DNA of 46,496 nt from a virus: the IMG/VR virus record IMGVR_UViG_3300043392_000049, positions 1 to 46,496 of that record. The stretch is one strand, 5' to 3'. Positions 22,783 through 32,117 of this stretch are shown piece by piece (positions within the stretch are counted from its first letter, which is position 1; each line of letters starts with the position of its first letter). A model generated the notes under the pieces. That model did no database searches, was not told the DNA's origin, and saw only the letters and a list, made by a program, of their open reading frames with translations. Made by a program: the position numbers and the translations under genes.

Positions 22783-25700
22783 TTAGATTCCCTTTAATTT
22801 ATCAATTTCAGCTTTTAATTCTTTAATTGCTTCAATTAATAAACCAACTATATTACCATAAGCAACAGAATAGGTTCCATCTGATGAAAGACTTACTGCT
22901 TCTGGAATAATCTCATTTACTTCCTGTGCAATAACTCCGACTTTTCTGTCTGTTGAATCTATTTTATTATAGAATACACCTCTTAATGCCATTACTTTAT
23001 TAAGAGCATCTTCAATTGTTACAATATTTTCCTTGATTCTCTTATCAGATGTTTCTGTAATAGTTCCAGTTGCTGTAATATTGTTAAATGTTACGTTAGA
23101 TGTAGTATTTAAGGTTTGATTTGCACCTGGACCTGCAGCACCTTGAGCACCGGATACGCCTGAAGTACCTGAAGTTCCAGAAGCACCTTGAGCACCTGTA
23201 GCGCCTTGAGCACCTGCAGCACCTGCAGCTCCATTTACACCCGAAGTACCTGATGTACCGTTTGCACCTGCAGCACCTTGAGCACCTGCAGCACCTTGAG
23301 CACCTGCAGCACCTGCAGCACCTTGAGCACCTTGAGAACCTGCAGCTCCATTTACGCCTGAAGTACCCGATGTACCATTTGCACCTGCAGCTCCATTTAC
23401 GCCTGAAGTACCCGATGTACCGTTTGCACCTGCAGCTCCATTTACGCCTGAAGTACCCGATGTACCATTTGCACCTGCAGCACCTTGAGCACCTGTAGCG
23501 CCTTGAGCTCCATTTACACCTGAAGTACCCGATGTACCGTTTGCGCCTGCAGCGCCTTGAGCACCTGCAGCACCTTGAGCACCTGTAGCACCCTGGGCAC
23601 CTGCAGCGCCTTGAGCTCCAGTTACACCGTTAACGCCGCTTGAACCAGATGTACCATTTACACCCGATGTTCCATTTGCACCTGCAGCTCCTTGAGCACC
23701 CGCAGCTCCTTGAGCTCCATTTACGCCCGAAGTACCAGATGTACCAGCTGAACCCGAAGTTCCTGATGTTCCAGAAGAACCAGAAGAACCAGATGTTCCA
23801 TTTGCTCCAGTTGAACCAGCAACACCTGAAACTAATAAGTCCCAACCTGCTGAAATTGAAGGATTAGAAGCACCGATTGCAATTGTTTGTGTTGCAACAT
23901 AAACTTTATTATTATAGCTAACAATGTCATTTTTACCATAAGGTACATTGCTTAGACCATTTCCATTAGAATCTGACCATGCGCCCATCCATACGAATGA
24001 AAGACCTGCAGTACCAGATGTACCTGTTAAACCTGAAGAACCCGAAGTTCCTGAAGTTCCTGCCGTTCCAGACGAACCGCTTGAACCAGAAGAACCATTT
24101 GTTCCTGAAGTTCCAGATGTGCCAGCTGAACCAGATGTTCCTGATGAACCTGAAGAACCTGAAGTTCCTGATGAACCATTTGAACCCGAAGTTCCTGAAG
24201 TTCCAGAAGAACCAGATGTTCCCGATGAACCGCTTGAACCAGATGAACCGTTAGAGCCAGAAGTTCCTGAAGTACCTGTCGTACCTGAAGTACCAGATGT
24301 TCCAGATGTTCCCGATGAACCATTAGAACCAGATGTTCCCGATGAACCGCTTGAGCCATTAGAACCAGATGTTCCTGATGAACCAGATGAACCATTAGAA
24401 CCAGATGTTCCCGATGAACCGCTTGAGCCATTAGAACCAGATGTTCCTGATGAACCAGAAGTTCCAGATGAACCAGCTGCTCCTTGTGCACCCGTTATAC
24501 CAGATGTTCCTGATGTTCCTGATGAACCGCTTGAACCAGATGAGCCAGATGTTCCAGTTGTTCCTGATGAACCAGATGTTCCAGATGAACCGCTTGAACC
24601 GCTTGAACCAGAAGTTCCAGTTGTTCCTGAAGTTCCTGAAGTTCCCGATGAACCAGATGAGCCAGACGTTCCTGCTGTTCCAGAAGAACCGCTTGAACCG
24701 CTTGAACCAGATGAGCCAGATGTTCCTGAAGTTCCTGTTGTTCCAGAAGTGCCTGAAGAACCATTTGAACCTGAAGAACCGCTTGAACCAGATGTTCCAG
24801 AAGAACCAGAAGTTCCTGAAGAACCATTAGAACCAGATGAACCAGATGAACCAGATGTTCCTGAAGAACCATTAGAACCAGATGTTCCAGAAGAACCAGA
24901 TGAACCAGATGTTCCTGAAGTACCACTTGTTCCAGAAGAACCAGATGAACCAGATGTTCCTGAAGTACCTGTAGTTCCTGATGTTCCAGATGAACCGCTT
25001 GAACCGCTTGAACCAGATGTTCCAGTTGTTCCTGAAGTTCCTGATGTTCCAGATGAACCAGATGAACCAGATGTTCCTGAAGTACCTGTAGTTCCTGATG
25101 TTCCTGATGAACCAGATGAACCATTAGAACCAGATGTTCCAGATGAACCGCTTGAACCAGAAGTTCCTGAAGAACCATTTGAACCTGAAGAACCGCTTGA
25201 ACCAGAAGTTCCTGAAGAACCAGAAGTTCCTGAAGAACCATTAGAACCAGATGTTCCAGATGAACCGCTTGAACCAGAAGTTCCTGAAGAACCGTTAGAG
25301 CCAGAAGAACCAGATGTACCGCTTGAACCATTTGAACCTGAAGAACCGCTTGAACCAGATGTTCCCGATGTTCCAGATGAACCAGATGTTCCCGATGAAC
25401 CAGATGAACCAGATGAACCAGAAGTTCCTGATGTTCCAGATGTTCCAGATGAACCGCTTGAACCAGAAGTTCCTGAAGAACCATTTGAACCTGAAGAACC
25501 GCTTGAACCAGAAGTTCCAGATGTACCGTTAGAGCCATCTAATCCGCTAGAACCGCTTGAACCTGAAGTTCCAGAAGAACCGTTTGAACCAGATGAACCA
25601 GAAGTTCCAGATGAACCATTTGAACCAGATGAACCAGAAGTTCCTGAAGAACCACTTGAGCCAGAAGTTCCAGAAGTTCCTGAAGAACCAGAAGTTCCTG

Positions 25701-26328
25701 CAGTTCCAGAAGAACCGTTTGAACCGTCTGTACCAGATGAACCTGAAGAACCTGAAGAACCATCAGTACCTGAAGTTCCAGAAGAACCTGAAGAACCAGA
25801 AGTTCCTGAAGAACCAGATGAACCTGAAGAACCAGATGTGCCAGCTGTTCCAGATGTACCAGCTGTTCCAGATGTACCAGCTGTTCCAGAAGAACCGTTT
25901 GAACCATCTGTACCAGAAGTTCCTGAAGAACCAGAAGAACCATCGGTACCGCTTGAGCCAGAAGTTCCTGAAGAACCAGATGAACCTGAAGAACCGTTTG
26001 AACCATCGGTACCAGCTGTACCAGATGAACCGCTTGAGCCAGAAGTTCCAGATGTACCTGCGGAACCTGTTTGACCGCTTGAGCCAGTTAAACCAGATGA
26101 ACCGCTTGAACCCGATGAGCCAGATGTACCCGATGTACCAGCAGAACCTGTTTGACCGCTTGAGCCAGTTAAACCAGATGAACCGCTTGAGCCTGATGAA
26201 CCAGATGTTCCGGATGAACCGGATGAACCTGAAGTACCATCAAAACCAGAAGAGCCATTTGAACCGTCAATACCTGAAGTACCTGAAGTACCTGAGGTTC
26301 CGGTTGATGTAATAATAGGAGTTGACAT
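22783..26328 (-). CDS. Giant collagen-like tail fibre with S74 chaperone domain, 1181 aa
   Basis: After a short leader (MSTPIITS) come ~760 residues of Gly-X-Y, overwhelmingly G-T-S, G-S-S, G-S-N and G-T-T. Residues ~774-834 hold a Trp/Tyr carbohydrate-binding-like module (FVWMGAWSDSNGNGLSNVPY, then KNDIVSYNNKVYVATQT), homologous to the N-terminus of the 562-aa fibre. A second Gly-X-Y block (~835-1062) is of G-A-Q/G-A-A/G-T-S type. The S74 chaperone starts near 1090 with SDKRIK (Ser-Lys dyad) and VGVIAQEVNEIIPEAV. The Ser/Thr in X and Y positions offer hundreds of potential O-glycosylation sites. The repeats force long mirror-image open frames on the other strand, which are not genes. Confidence 0.93.
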   Translation of the reverse strand: MSTPIITSTGTSGTSGTSGIDGSNGSSGFDGTSGSSGSSGTSGSSGSSGSSGLTGSSGQTGSAGTSGTSGSSGSSGSSGLTGSSGQTGSAGTSGTSGSSGSSGTAGTDGSNGSSGSSGSSGTSGSSGTDGSSGSSGTSGTDGSNGSSGTAGTSGTAGTSGTAGTSGSSGSSGSSGTSGSSGSSGTSGTDGSSGSSGSSGTDGSNGSSGTAGTSGSSGTSGTSGSSGSSGTSGSSGSNGSSGTSGSSGSNGSSGTSGSSGSSGLDGSNGTSGTSGSSGSSGSNGSSGTSGSSGSSGTSGTSGTSGSSGSSGSSGTSGSSGTSGTSGSSGSSGSNGSSGTSGSSGSNGSSGTSGSSGSSGTSGSNGSSGTSGSSGTSGSSGSSGSNGSSGTSGSSGSSGTSGSNGSSGSSGTSGTTGTSGTSGSSGSSGTSGTSGTTGTSGSSGSSGSSGTSGTTGTSGTSGSSGSSGTSGTSGTSGSSGSSGTSGSNGSSGTSGSSGSSGSNGSSGTSGSSGTSGSSGSSGSNGSSGTSGTTGTSGTSGSSGSSGSSGSSGTAGTSGSSGSSGTSGTSGTTGTSGSSGSSGSSGTSGSSGTTGTSGSSGSSGSSGTSGTSGITGAQGAAGSSGTSGSSGTSGSNGSSGSSGTSGSNGSSGSSGTSGSNGSSGSSGTSGSNGSSGTSGTSGTSGTTGTSGTSGSNGSSGSSGSSGTSGSSGTSGTSGSNGSSGTSGSSGSSGTSGSAGTSGTSGTNGSSGSSGSSGTAGTSGTSGSSGLTGTSGTAGLSFVWMGAWSDSNGNGLSNVPYGKNDIVSYNNKVYVATQTIAIGASNPSISAGWDLLVSGVAGSTGANGTSGSSGSSGTSGTSGSAGTSGTSGVNGAQGAAGAQGAAGANGTSGVNGTSGSSGVNGVTGAQGAAGAQGATGAQGAAGAQGAAGANGTSGTSGVNGAQGATGAQGAAGANGTSGTSGVNGAAGANGTSGTSGVNGAAGANGTSGTSGVNGAAGSQGAQGAAGAAGAQGAAGAQGAAGANGTSGTSGVNGAAGAAGAQGATGAQGASGTSGTSGVSGAQGAAGPGANQTLNTTSNVTFNNITATGTITETSDKRIKENIVTIEDALNKVMALRGVFYNKIDSTDRKVGVIAQEVNEIIPEAVSLSSDGTYSVAYGNIVGLLIEAIKELKAEIDKLKGI
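24003..26310 (-). repeat. Low-complexity Gly-X-Y coding repeat
   Basis: About 2.3 kb of 9-nt-period sequence encoding G-(S/T)-(S/T/N) triplets, with larger reiterated blocks of 27-60 nt. Expected to vary in length between isolates by recombination or slippage and to be prone to assembly error. Confidence 0.9.
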
Positions 26329-26355
26329 TTATATTATTTGTTTTTTATTTTCTTA

Positions 26356-27117
26356 TTATTGTGGAATTATACCCGCTTGATATTGGATTTCAATATAGTC
26401 AGACGCTGTTAAATCAAAACCTGCAATATCTCCATTCCAGTATAGAGTATCTCCAGCTGTTAAATCTGCAATAGCTCTAGCATTTAAGCCTCCGTTATTA
26501 GAGAAATAAACTTCGCCGGTTCTAGAACCATAACTTTCTTGAACTGCAATACCATTAACATATACTGAAACTGAACCATCTCTATATGGAGTTTGTGATA
26601 ATGTAAGACCAATTGATGAATAGTTACCATTTGTTGGAATAGCGTATGCACCATCTGTTTGCGCAATTGATAATTGAACTGCCGTACCTTTACCAGCTGA
26701 AGGTCTCCAAGGAAGAACATGTGCTGTTGTAGAAGTAATAGCTTGCATTAAAGGGTTACTGTAATTGTAAGCATCATTGTTTGTGAATTCTGACATGTGA
26801 CCGCCACCGATATCGTCGACTACATAGTAAATTCCTGGTGTTAAATTCCAAGTCGGTACAGTGATAGTACCTAATGAAACTCCAACAAACGTTCCAGATG
26901 TTGGAACACTTTCAACCACTAATCTACCTAATGCGTCTTCCGAATCTTGACTTGCAGCAATCCAGCCAGAAGTCGTGTAAGTCACTGCGATACCTGGTGT
27001 AAAACCGTGATTAGCCTGTGTGTAAACAGACTTCACAGAACCAGACGTAACGCCAGCGGTTAACGCGTCTAATATAGACTGTAAACCTTCAACTTGTTTG
27101 ATTTTAATCTGAGACAT
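26356..27117 (-). CDS. Tail-associated structural protein, 253 aa
   Basis: N-terminus MSQIKIKQVEGLQSILDAL has the I-x-x-K-Q-(I/V) form shared with the 959-aa fibre (MAQIRSKQIADFISTV), probably a virion-docking segment. The C-terminal ~80 residues (PYRDGSVSVYVNGIAVQESY, then FSNNGGLNARAIADLTAGD and WNGDIAGFDL) form a beta domain that is clearly homologous to the C-terminus of the 281-aa protein at 35144-35989. The middle is beta-rich. It sits directly upstream of the fibre gene (27-nt gap), consistent with an adaptor or short fibre. Confidence 0.85.
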   Translation of the reverse strand: MSQIKIKQVEGLQSILDALTAGVTSGSVKSVYTQANHGFTPGIAVTYTTSGWIAASQDSEDALGRLVVESVPTSGTFVGVSLGTITVPTWNLTPGIYYVVDDIGGGHMSEFTNNDAYNYSNPLMQAITSTTAHVLPWRPSAGKGTAVQLSIAQTDGAYAIPTNGNYSSIGLTLSQTPYRDGSVSVYVNGIAVQESYGSRTGEVYFSNNGGLNARAIADLTAGDTLYWNGDIAGFDLTASDYIEIQYQAGIIPQ

Positions 27118-27213
27118 TGAGATTTGTATTTTTTTAAGTTTGTTTTTTAAGAGATTATATCATAATCTTAATTGTTATATATATCTAGACCTTTATAATA
27201 ACAGTTAGATTTA

Positions 27214-27810
27214 ATGAGCAAAAACATCGAATTAAAAAAGATATTAAGAGATTATAACTATCTATATGAATCATTAAATGATGTTAAAGAAATTTCCGAA
27301 ATAGCTGAAGTTCAATTTAGAGAAGCTATGATTGCATCAGGCGATACAGAAGCTATGCAAGCTTTGATTCCAAAAAATAATGAAAGTGTAGAAATAAAAG
27401 AGGTCGAAGAAATTGAAAAAGATGTCATAAATCACAATGACCAAGATTTCAAAAAACTTTTTAGAAAGATAGTTGTTAAATGTCATCCCGATAAAATAGA
27501 TAATGCTTCAACTGAACAAGAAGCATTAATGTTAAAAGAATCATATAATACAGCAGTTGAAGCTAATGATAAGTATGATTGGGGTCTATTATTAAGAGTT
27601 GCAAGTTCTTTATCAATTGATTGTGATTTTATATCATCTGAACAAATTGAAGCCATTAAAAAAAGAAACCAAGAACTTAAAGAAGAGATTGAAAGGTATG
27701 AAGGTTCAATGGCATATAGATGGTACTCTCAAACAGAAGAAGAGGCTAGAAATAATTTCCTAGCCTTCTGTCTTGGTGTTTTTAGAGATAGCGTTAAGAA
27801 TAGACTATAG
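27214..27810 (+). CDS. J-domain protein, plus strand, 198 aa
   Basis: Residues ~75-130 are a J-domain: DFKKLFRKIVVKCHPDKIDN with HPD at 91-93, then helix III/IV (LMLKESYNTAVEANDKYDWG). Residues 1-70 and 145-198 are helical and charged, so the J-domain is internal, unlike classical DnaJ. It probably recruits host Hsp70 to a specific client. It is the second plus-strand gene, placed between tail genes, and its stop abuts the convergent 752-aa gene. A second J-protein (11544-12362) is of the CbpA type. Confidence 0.85.
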   Translation: MSKNIELKKILRDYNYLYESLNDVKEISEIAEVQFREAMIASGDTEAMQALIPKNNESVEIKEVEEIEKDVINHNDQDFKKLFRKIVVKCHPDKIDNASTEQEALMLKESYNTAVEANDKYDWGLLLRVASSLSIDCDFISSEQIEAIKKRNQELKEEIERYEGSMAYRWYSQTEEEARNNFLAFCLGVFRDSVKNRL

Positions 27811-30069
27811 TTAATTATTAATCTTTACTCTTAATATTGTTGTATAAGTACCCCACATATCAATTGATATAGGATTATTAGGAGTAAGCATTATATTAAT
27901 TGTTGATTTAGTGTATCCATTATTAAATGCATCTAGCGCTAATACTAATGCCTCTTTGCCATCTGCTGAAAATTTAGCAACTACTAAAGGTCTTTTAAAT
28001 ACATAATTTACAAATGGATAATTTTCAGTACCAGACGTATATTGTCCTCCACCTTTGTCTTGAGAAACATAAGACCAATTGGTATTAGCTTCGATAATAT
28101 CTTTATTTTGATATAGATGCGCTATTGTTGCAAAATACCAATCTGCTCCTGCAAAATCATTTTTAAATATTTCTGATGGATTGCTGCCGTTTGCTGCGTC
28201 CCATACATAATCCGCATAGTCTTCTACTCTAAATTTACCAACGTCCCATACAAAGCATCCATCTCCATATCCAAAAGACCAAGCCGCAAGAGATTGCCAA
28301 AAGTCTGGTGAAACATCTGGCTTTGCTCCTCCCGGCGTTCCATCTGGTCCTATCGCTTTGCGTTTACCTTGCATATTTGAGCCGGCTACGGTTTCATACA
28401 CACTAAACATGAGAGATGTGAACATTACTTGATGATTAGGTCCTAATTTTTCAGTTACTAATTTATTTGCAATGTCGTACTGATGAACTAACTTATAAAA
28501 ATAATCAGTAGAACCATAATTATTATGATAATTACTTATTGAAAATTGATGAAACAGTTCTGCATAATCATAAAAAATAGGACGAAATACTCGAGATAAT
28601 GTACTTTTATCCGCATTATTTGCATAATAATTATGATAATCAAGATAATATGGGTTGCTAGTATAATTATTTACAGTTGGCGCACTTCCGCCAAAATCTA
28701 GAAAGTGTTGGTCACTTCTATATACACTACCAGAATACCAATTTATTTTAGTATTTCTAGCTGCTAAATTATTAGCTACTACATAATCTTTTGCGTATTT
28801 ATAACATTTAAAAACTCCATCTAATGCTATTGGATCTTCCATTAAATACCAATACCATTCCATGTCCCAGAACCACTCTATTGGTGAATCGATAAGCGCA
28901 TCTCTCATTTCACTAGTTGCTGGATTATTGAAGCCTGTTGTCGTCCATTGATATGGATTTGCCTGCGCAAAATTTATTGTAATACCATTGCGCGAGTAAC
29001 TTCCAGTAAAATCTGCTAAGGCAATACTTCTCCAAGTTGCTACTAATTTAATTTGATGAGATTCATCATTTGGATTAAAACCATGACCCCAGACATTTAC
29101 AAATACAGTACCGCTTAATAATACAGGCTGGTCAAACCAATAACCTTCATTCTTTGAAGTCGCATAATCAGCGTTCGCATAATTGCCAAGTAAAAAGCCT
29201 CTAGATATATTTTGCGTTGTATTGTAAAGAGCTGGGTCGCTTTGATATAATTCTAAATTTAAACCTCTTTGTTTTCTAGTAGAAGTTCTCACTGTTGTTT
29301 TGTTGTGTTGAACTATGTCATGAATATATCTGTCGCTTCCAGTACTTAATTTAGTGAGTCCTCTTTTATTTTTTATAAAATTATCTAAAAATAGGTTTCT
29401 TTTAAAAAACGTTGGGCAATTAATATCTTGTTTAGCATACCAATAATCGGGTTTAAAGAAATACATTTTTGTGTATATTCCTTCGTTGAAAATAGTAGAT
29501 TTATTAAGATTTTGTTGAATATGAACGTATGCAGTACTTGCAAACGGGTCATCAAATACACCCCAAGCACCATATCCTCCGATATAAAACATTAAATCAT
29601 AACCGGCCATATCCGATAAATTAATATTAGATAAAGCTGTTGTTTTTCTATCAGTAATGTTTACGACCCATTGTTTAGGTTTACCACTTGGTGAATTTTG
29701 TTCCCATATACCGTCTGTTAAAATATTATTGGTGAGCGTAAGTTGAGATTGGGCCCAGTCTCTTATTCTAGTATTAGTTTGTTTAGAAAATAATGTTTCA
29801 TCTGCGAAAGAAGAGTCTGGTGCAGATGAAAATAAATACTCAGGTAATTGTGTAAGTTTACCATTACTACCTATAACGAGCCATAATGTTCTATAATTTG
29901 TTGGAAGAACATAATTTCCAGCTGGTAAAAGACTAGTCTTTGCAGAATTTACATAGTATATCGTATTCAAATCGTGATTATTGTCTGAATAATATATCGA
30001 AACACTATTATTGTCGTCTCTTCCACTTGTTAACTTCGAGATTGCGTCGGATTTGCTAGAATATGCCAT
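27811..30069 (-). CDS. Large probable tail/receptor-binding protein, 752 aa
   Basis: Rich in aromatic residues (many Trp, Tyr, Phe), Asn and Ser, with no Gly-X-Y repeat. Sections such as IEWFWDMEWYWYLMEDPIAL (~394-413), the RPIFYDYAELFHQF region (~488-501) and the YGDGCFVWDVGKFRVEDYAD region (~595-614) look like a helical or barrel enzyme core, and the C-terminal ~90 residues (VVAKFSADGKEALVLALDAF and on) look like a beta-sandwich as found at the end of glycoside hydrolases. I cannot assign a family. Location among fibres and overlap (TAATG) with the upstream collagen-like gene suggest a tail enzyme or adhesin. Confidence 0.85.
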   Translation of the reverse strand: MAYSSKSDAISKLTSGRDDNNSVSIYYSDNNHDLNTIYYVNSAKTSLLPAGNYVLPTNYRTLWLVIGSNGKLTQLPEYLFSSAPDSSFADETLFSKQTNTRIRDWAQSQLTLTNNILTDGIWEQNSPSGKPKQWVVNITDRKTTALSNINLSDMAGYDLMFYIGGYGAWGVFDDPFASTAYVHIQQNLNKSTIFNEGIYTKMYFFKPDYWYAKQDINCPTFFKRNLFLDNFIKNKRGLTKLSTGSDRYIHDIVQHNKTTVRTSTRKQRGLNLELYQSDPALYNTTQNISRGFLLGNYANADYATSKNEGYWFDQPVLLSGTVFVNVWGHGFNPNDESHQIKLVATWRSIALADFTGSYSRNGITINFAQANPYQWTTTGFNNPATSEMRDALIDSPIEWFWDMEWYWYLMEDPIALDGVFKCYKYAKDYVVANNLAARNTKINWYSGSVYRSDQHFLDFGGSAPTVNNYTSNPYYLDYHNYYANNADKSTLSRVFRPIFYDYAELFHQFSISNYHNNYGSTDYFYKLVHQYDIANKLVTEKLGPNHQVMFTSLMFSVYETVAGSNMQGKRKAIGPDGTPGGAKPDVSPDFWQSLAAWSFGYGDGCFVWDVGKFRVEDYADYVWDAANGSNPSEIFKNDFAGADWYFATIAHLYQNKDIIEANTNWSYVSQDKGGGQYTSGTENYPFVNYVFKRPLVVAKFSADGKEALVLALDAFNNGYTKSTINIMLTPNNPISIDMWGTYTTILRVKINN

Positions 30070-30830
30070 TATGAAAATATTGAATTTTTTGTAGGTATGT
30101 AATAATTGGTAAATATTCCACTAGAAGTTCCACTAGTTCCACTAGTTCCTGAAGTTCCAGATGTAGCAGAAGTTCCTGAAGTTCCAGATGTAGCAGAAGT
30201 TCCTGAAGTTCCAGATGTAGCAGAAGTTCCTGAAGTTCCAGATGTAGCAGAAGTTCCTGAAGTTCCTGTTGTTCCAGACGTGGCTGAAGTTCCTGTTGTT
30301 CCAGACGTGGCTGAAGTTCCTGTTGTTCCAGACGTGGCTGAAGTTCCTGTTGTTCCAGACGTGGCTGAAGTTCCTGTTGTTCCAGACGTGGCTGAAGTTC
30401 CAGATGTAGCAGAAGTTCCACTAGTTCCTGAAGTTCCAGACGTACTAACTGTTTGATTTAATGTTTGTATTTTGGTACAAGTCCAATCTATTTTTATATT
30501 ATATCCTAAAATATTTACATCGACATAGATTCTAAATCCGTTTTCTGTTTTGTTACTAGTTATCATATTAAATGAATATAATTGAGTTATTGATGACCTA
30601 AGGTCTACTAACATGGTATTAATTGCATAATCAGAATCAGAAAATGTAGTAGAAAATACAACATCATAATAATAAAGAGAACCTTCTACTTTAAAATCTG
30701 CAGCAGAAATTGAACCAGACCTAATAGTTCCAGGAATAGAGGATTTAATCTGATTATTCAGATTTATTATCCTCTTTTGCGCTAGTTCAATTTGCGCTTT
30801 TAGTAATTTGGTTTCTTTATCTAAAGCCAC
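30069..30830 (-). CDS. Short fibre with interrupted collagen-like repeat, 253 aa, GTG start
   Basis: Residues 1-32 are a coiled coil ([20 protein letters not shown]), ~38-128 a beta domain, ~131-238 Gly-X-Y-like repeats, and then a short aromatic tail ([16 protein letters not shown]). In the repeats every third glycine is replaced by alanine (GTS-ATS-GTT or GTS-ATS-GTS), a strict nine-residue period. The start is GTG (30828-30830), one base after the upstream stop, because no suitable ATG exists nearby. Probably a trimeric tail fibre or adaptor for the 752-aa protein, with which its stop overlaps by 1 nt. Confidence 0.82.
   Translation of the reverse strand: MALDKETKLLKAQIELAQKRIINLNNQIKSSIPGTIRSGSISAADFKVEGSLYYYDVVFSTTFSDSDYAINTMLVDLRSSITQLYSFNMITSNKTENGFRIYVDVNILGYNIKIDWTCTKIQTLNQTVSTSGTSGTSGTSATSGTSATSGTTGTSATSGTTGTSATSGTTGTSATSGTTGTSATSGTTGTSGTSATSGTSGTSATSGTSGTSATSGTSGTSATSGTSGTSGTSGTSSGIFTNYYIPTKNSIFS
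30148..30399 (-). repeat. 27-bp tandem repeat inside the 253-aa fibre gene
   Basis: Four copies of a GAAGTTCCAGATGTAGCA-containing unit start at 30148, 30175, 30202 and 30229; five copies of a related GTTGTTCCAGACGTGGCT-containing unit start at 30265, 30292, 30319, 30346 and 30373. Copies within each set are near-identical, so expansion is recent. Confidence 0.9.
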
Positions 30831-30831
30831 T

Positions 30832-32016
30832 TTATATAAATGAGTTTGTTTTCCAATCGTAATTAAATTCAGAAACTTTATTTTCAGCCCATAAATTATC
30901 TATTAATTGGTCATACGCGTCAATCATAGGTTTCCACTCGGGTCTATATCTTTCTAATGCAGATTTATTTTTTGCTTTCTCTGCTTCTAATGTCGTATCA
31001 TATTCGGTTAAAGCTCTTTTAAGCTGTTGTGCGCCTTGCTCATAATTAAAATATTCATAATAATAACCAGCATCTTGAATATAATAAGCATTATGCACTA
31101 AAGGGTAACCATAATACATTGCATCTAAGTAAAGATAATTAAGGTCATTACCCCATTGGTGACAAAGTACTACATCAGTAAAACTTGAAAGATAGTGTAC
31201 AATTGGGTATCTTGAATCAAAGAAAATTTTGCTATCTCTTTTAAGGTCAAATCCAGAATTAACAAACTTAATAAATTCTTTATTCTCTCTTAATTTATTT
31301 GAATTAGTTACTAAAACTTTATCAATTAATTCTGGGTCTGTATGATATAATCTTTCTGCTATTAACATAGGTGCAATAGCATTTTTATTAATGCCTAAAT
31401 TCGGTTCAAATATACCAATATTTTTAGGACCTTCTTTTGGTTGATAATTAATTGTTTTACCTTTTTGTGAAAGTATATTTGCATGTTGGTCTACAAACAT
31501 AGGGTCCCACACAAATGGTACTATTCTTGCGACTGTTCTATAAAGAGTTGAATAGAAATATTTATTATTAAAATCTTGTTGTGGAATATGCCAAACTTCG
31601 TCATATAATCCTGCGCCAAATTCTTTGGAAGTTGGTTGGTCTAAACCGTATACAATTTCTTCTACAAAGTTTACATAATTATTACCACACTTATATGATA
31701 TGATTTTACAGTTAGGATTTAATTCTCTAAATAATTGTAAATCTTTTAACGGTGGTACTACCGCAAGAATAATCCATAGGTCATATGATTTAATATCCTC
31801 ATTTGTTAACTTAACGTATTCATCTGTTTTAATACCATTAACTTCCCATTCATAATGGTCGGGTTTATTTTTTTCATCAACGATATTAATAACCCTAACA
31901 TCGTGCTTTTTCTTACTATAGCTTAGAATTTTTGCTAAGTTCATTACGTTTTGTCTAATACCATTCGTAAATAAGGAATCTCCTTTTTTGAAACTTATAG
32001 TAACACCTATTTTCAT
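30832..32016 (-). CDS. GT-B-like glycosyltransferase (DUF2827-like)
   Basis: 394 aa. The N-terminus [20 protein letters not shown] then [11 protein letters not shown] matches the DUF2827 group, GT-B-fold proteins linked to surface-polysaccharide loci. A C-terminal Rossmann half follows with [20 protein letters not shown] (~199-218), [20 protein letters not shown] (~292-311, nucleotide-sugar pocket region) and [19 protein letters not shown]. Fibre genes lie on either side, and a strong terminator separates it from the 959-aa fibre. It may glycosylate virion proteins; host surface modification is an alternative. Confidence 0.78.
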   Translation of the reverse strand: MKIGVTISFKKGDSLFTNGIRQNVMNLAKILSYSKKKHDVRVINIVDEKNKPDHYEWEVNGIKTDEYVKLTNEDIKSYDLWIILAVVPPLKDLQLFRELNPNCKIISYKCGNNYVNFVEEIVYGLDQPTSKEFGAGLYDEVWHIPQQDFNNKYFYSTLYRTVARIVPFVWDPMFVDQHANILSQKGKTINYQPKEGPKNIGIFEPNLGINKNAIAPMLIAERLYHTDPELIDKVLVTNSNKLRENKEFIKFVNSGFDLKRDSKIFFDSRYPIVHYLSSFTDVVLCHQWGNDLNYLYLDAMYYGYPLVHNAYYIQDAGYYYEYFNYEQGAQQLKRALTEYDTTLEAEKAKNKSALERYRPEWKPMIDAYDQLIDNLWAENKVSEFNYDWKTNSFI

Positions 32017-32060
32017 TTTAATATATTTTGTTTATTTACTATATGTATCCTCTTAAAAAA

Positions 32061-32089
32061 AGAATGGGAACCCAAAGGGCTCCCATTCT
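32061..32089 (-). terminator. Terminator after the 959-aa fibre gene
   Basis: 13-bp stem with one mismatch (32061-32073 with 32077-32089), AAA/TTT loop, followed by TTTTTTTAAG on the minus strand. Strong. Confidence 0.9.
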
Positions 32090-32117
32090 AAGATAATCAA
32101 TAAAGTTTAATTAAAAA

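Noticed and set aside
23948-26074. A 708-codon plus-strand open frame rich in Pro, Glu, Asp and Val, antisense to the 1181-aa fibre
   Set aside because: It is the forced mirror of the Gly-X-Y repeat on the other strand (GGN/TCN/ACN read in reverse gives Pro/Glu/Val/Asp). It has no plausible start region or folded segment, and similar frames occur opposite every collagen-like gene here.
23140-26310. Tandem repeats considered as a CRISPR-like or minisatellite locus
   Set aside because: The 9-nt period is in frame with a continuous protein of known architecture ending in an S74 chaperone, so it is coding sequence.
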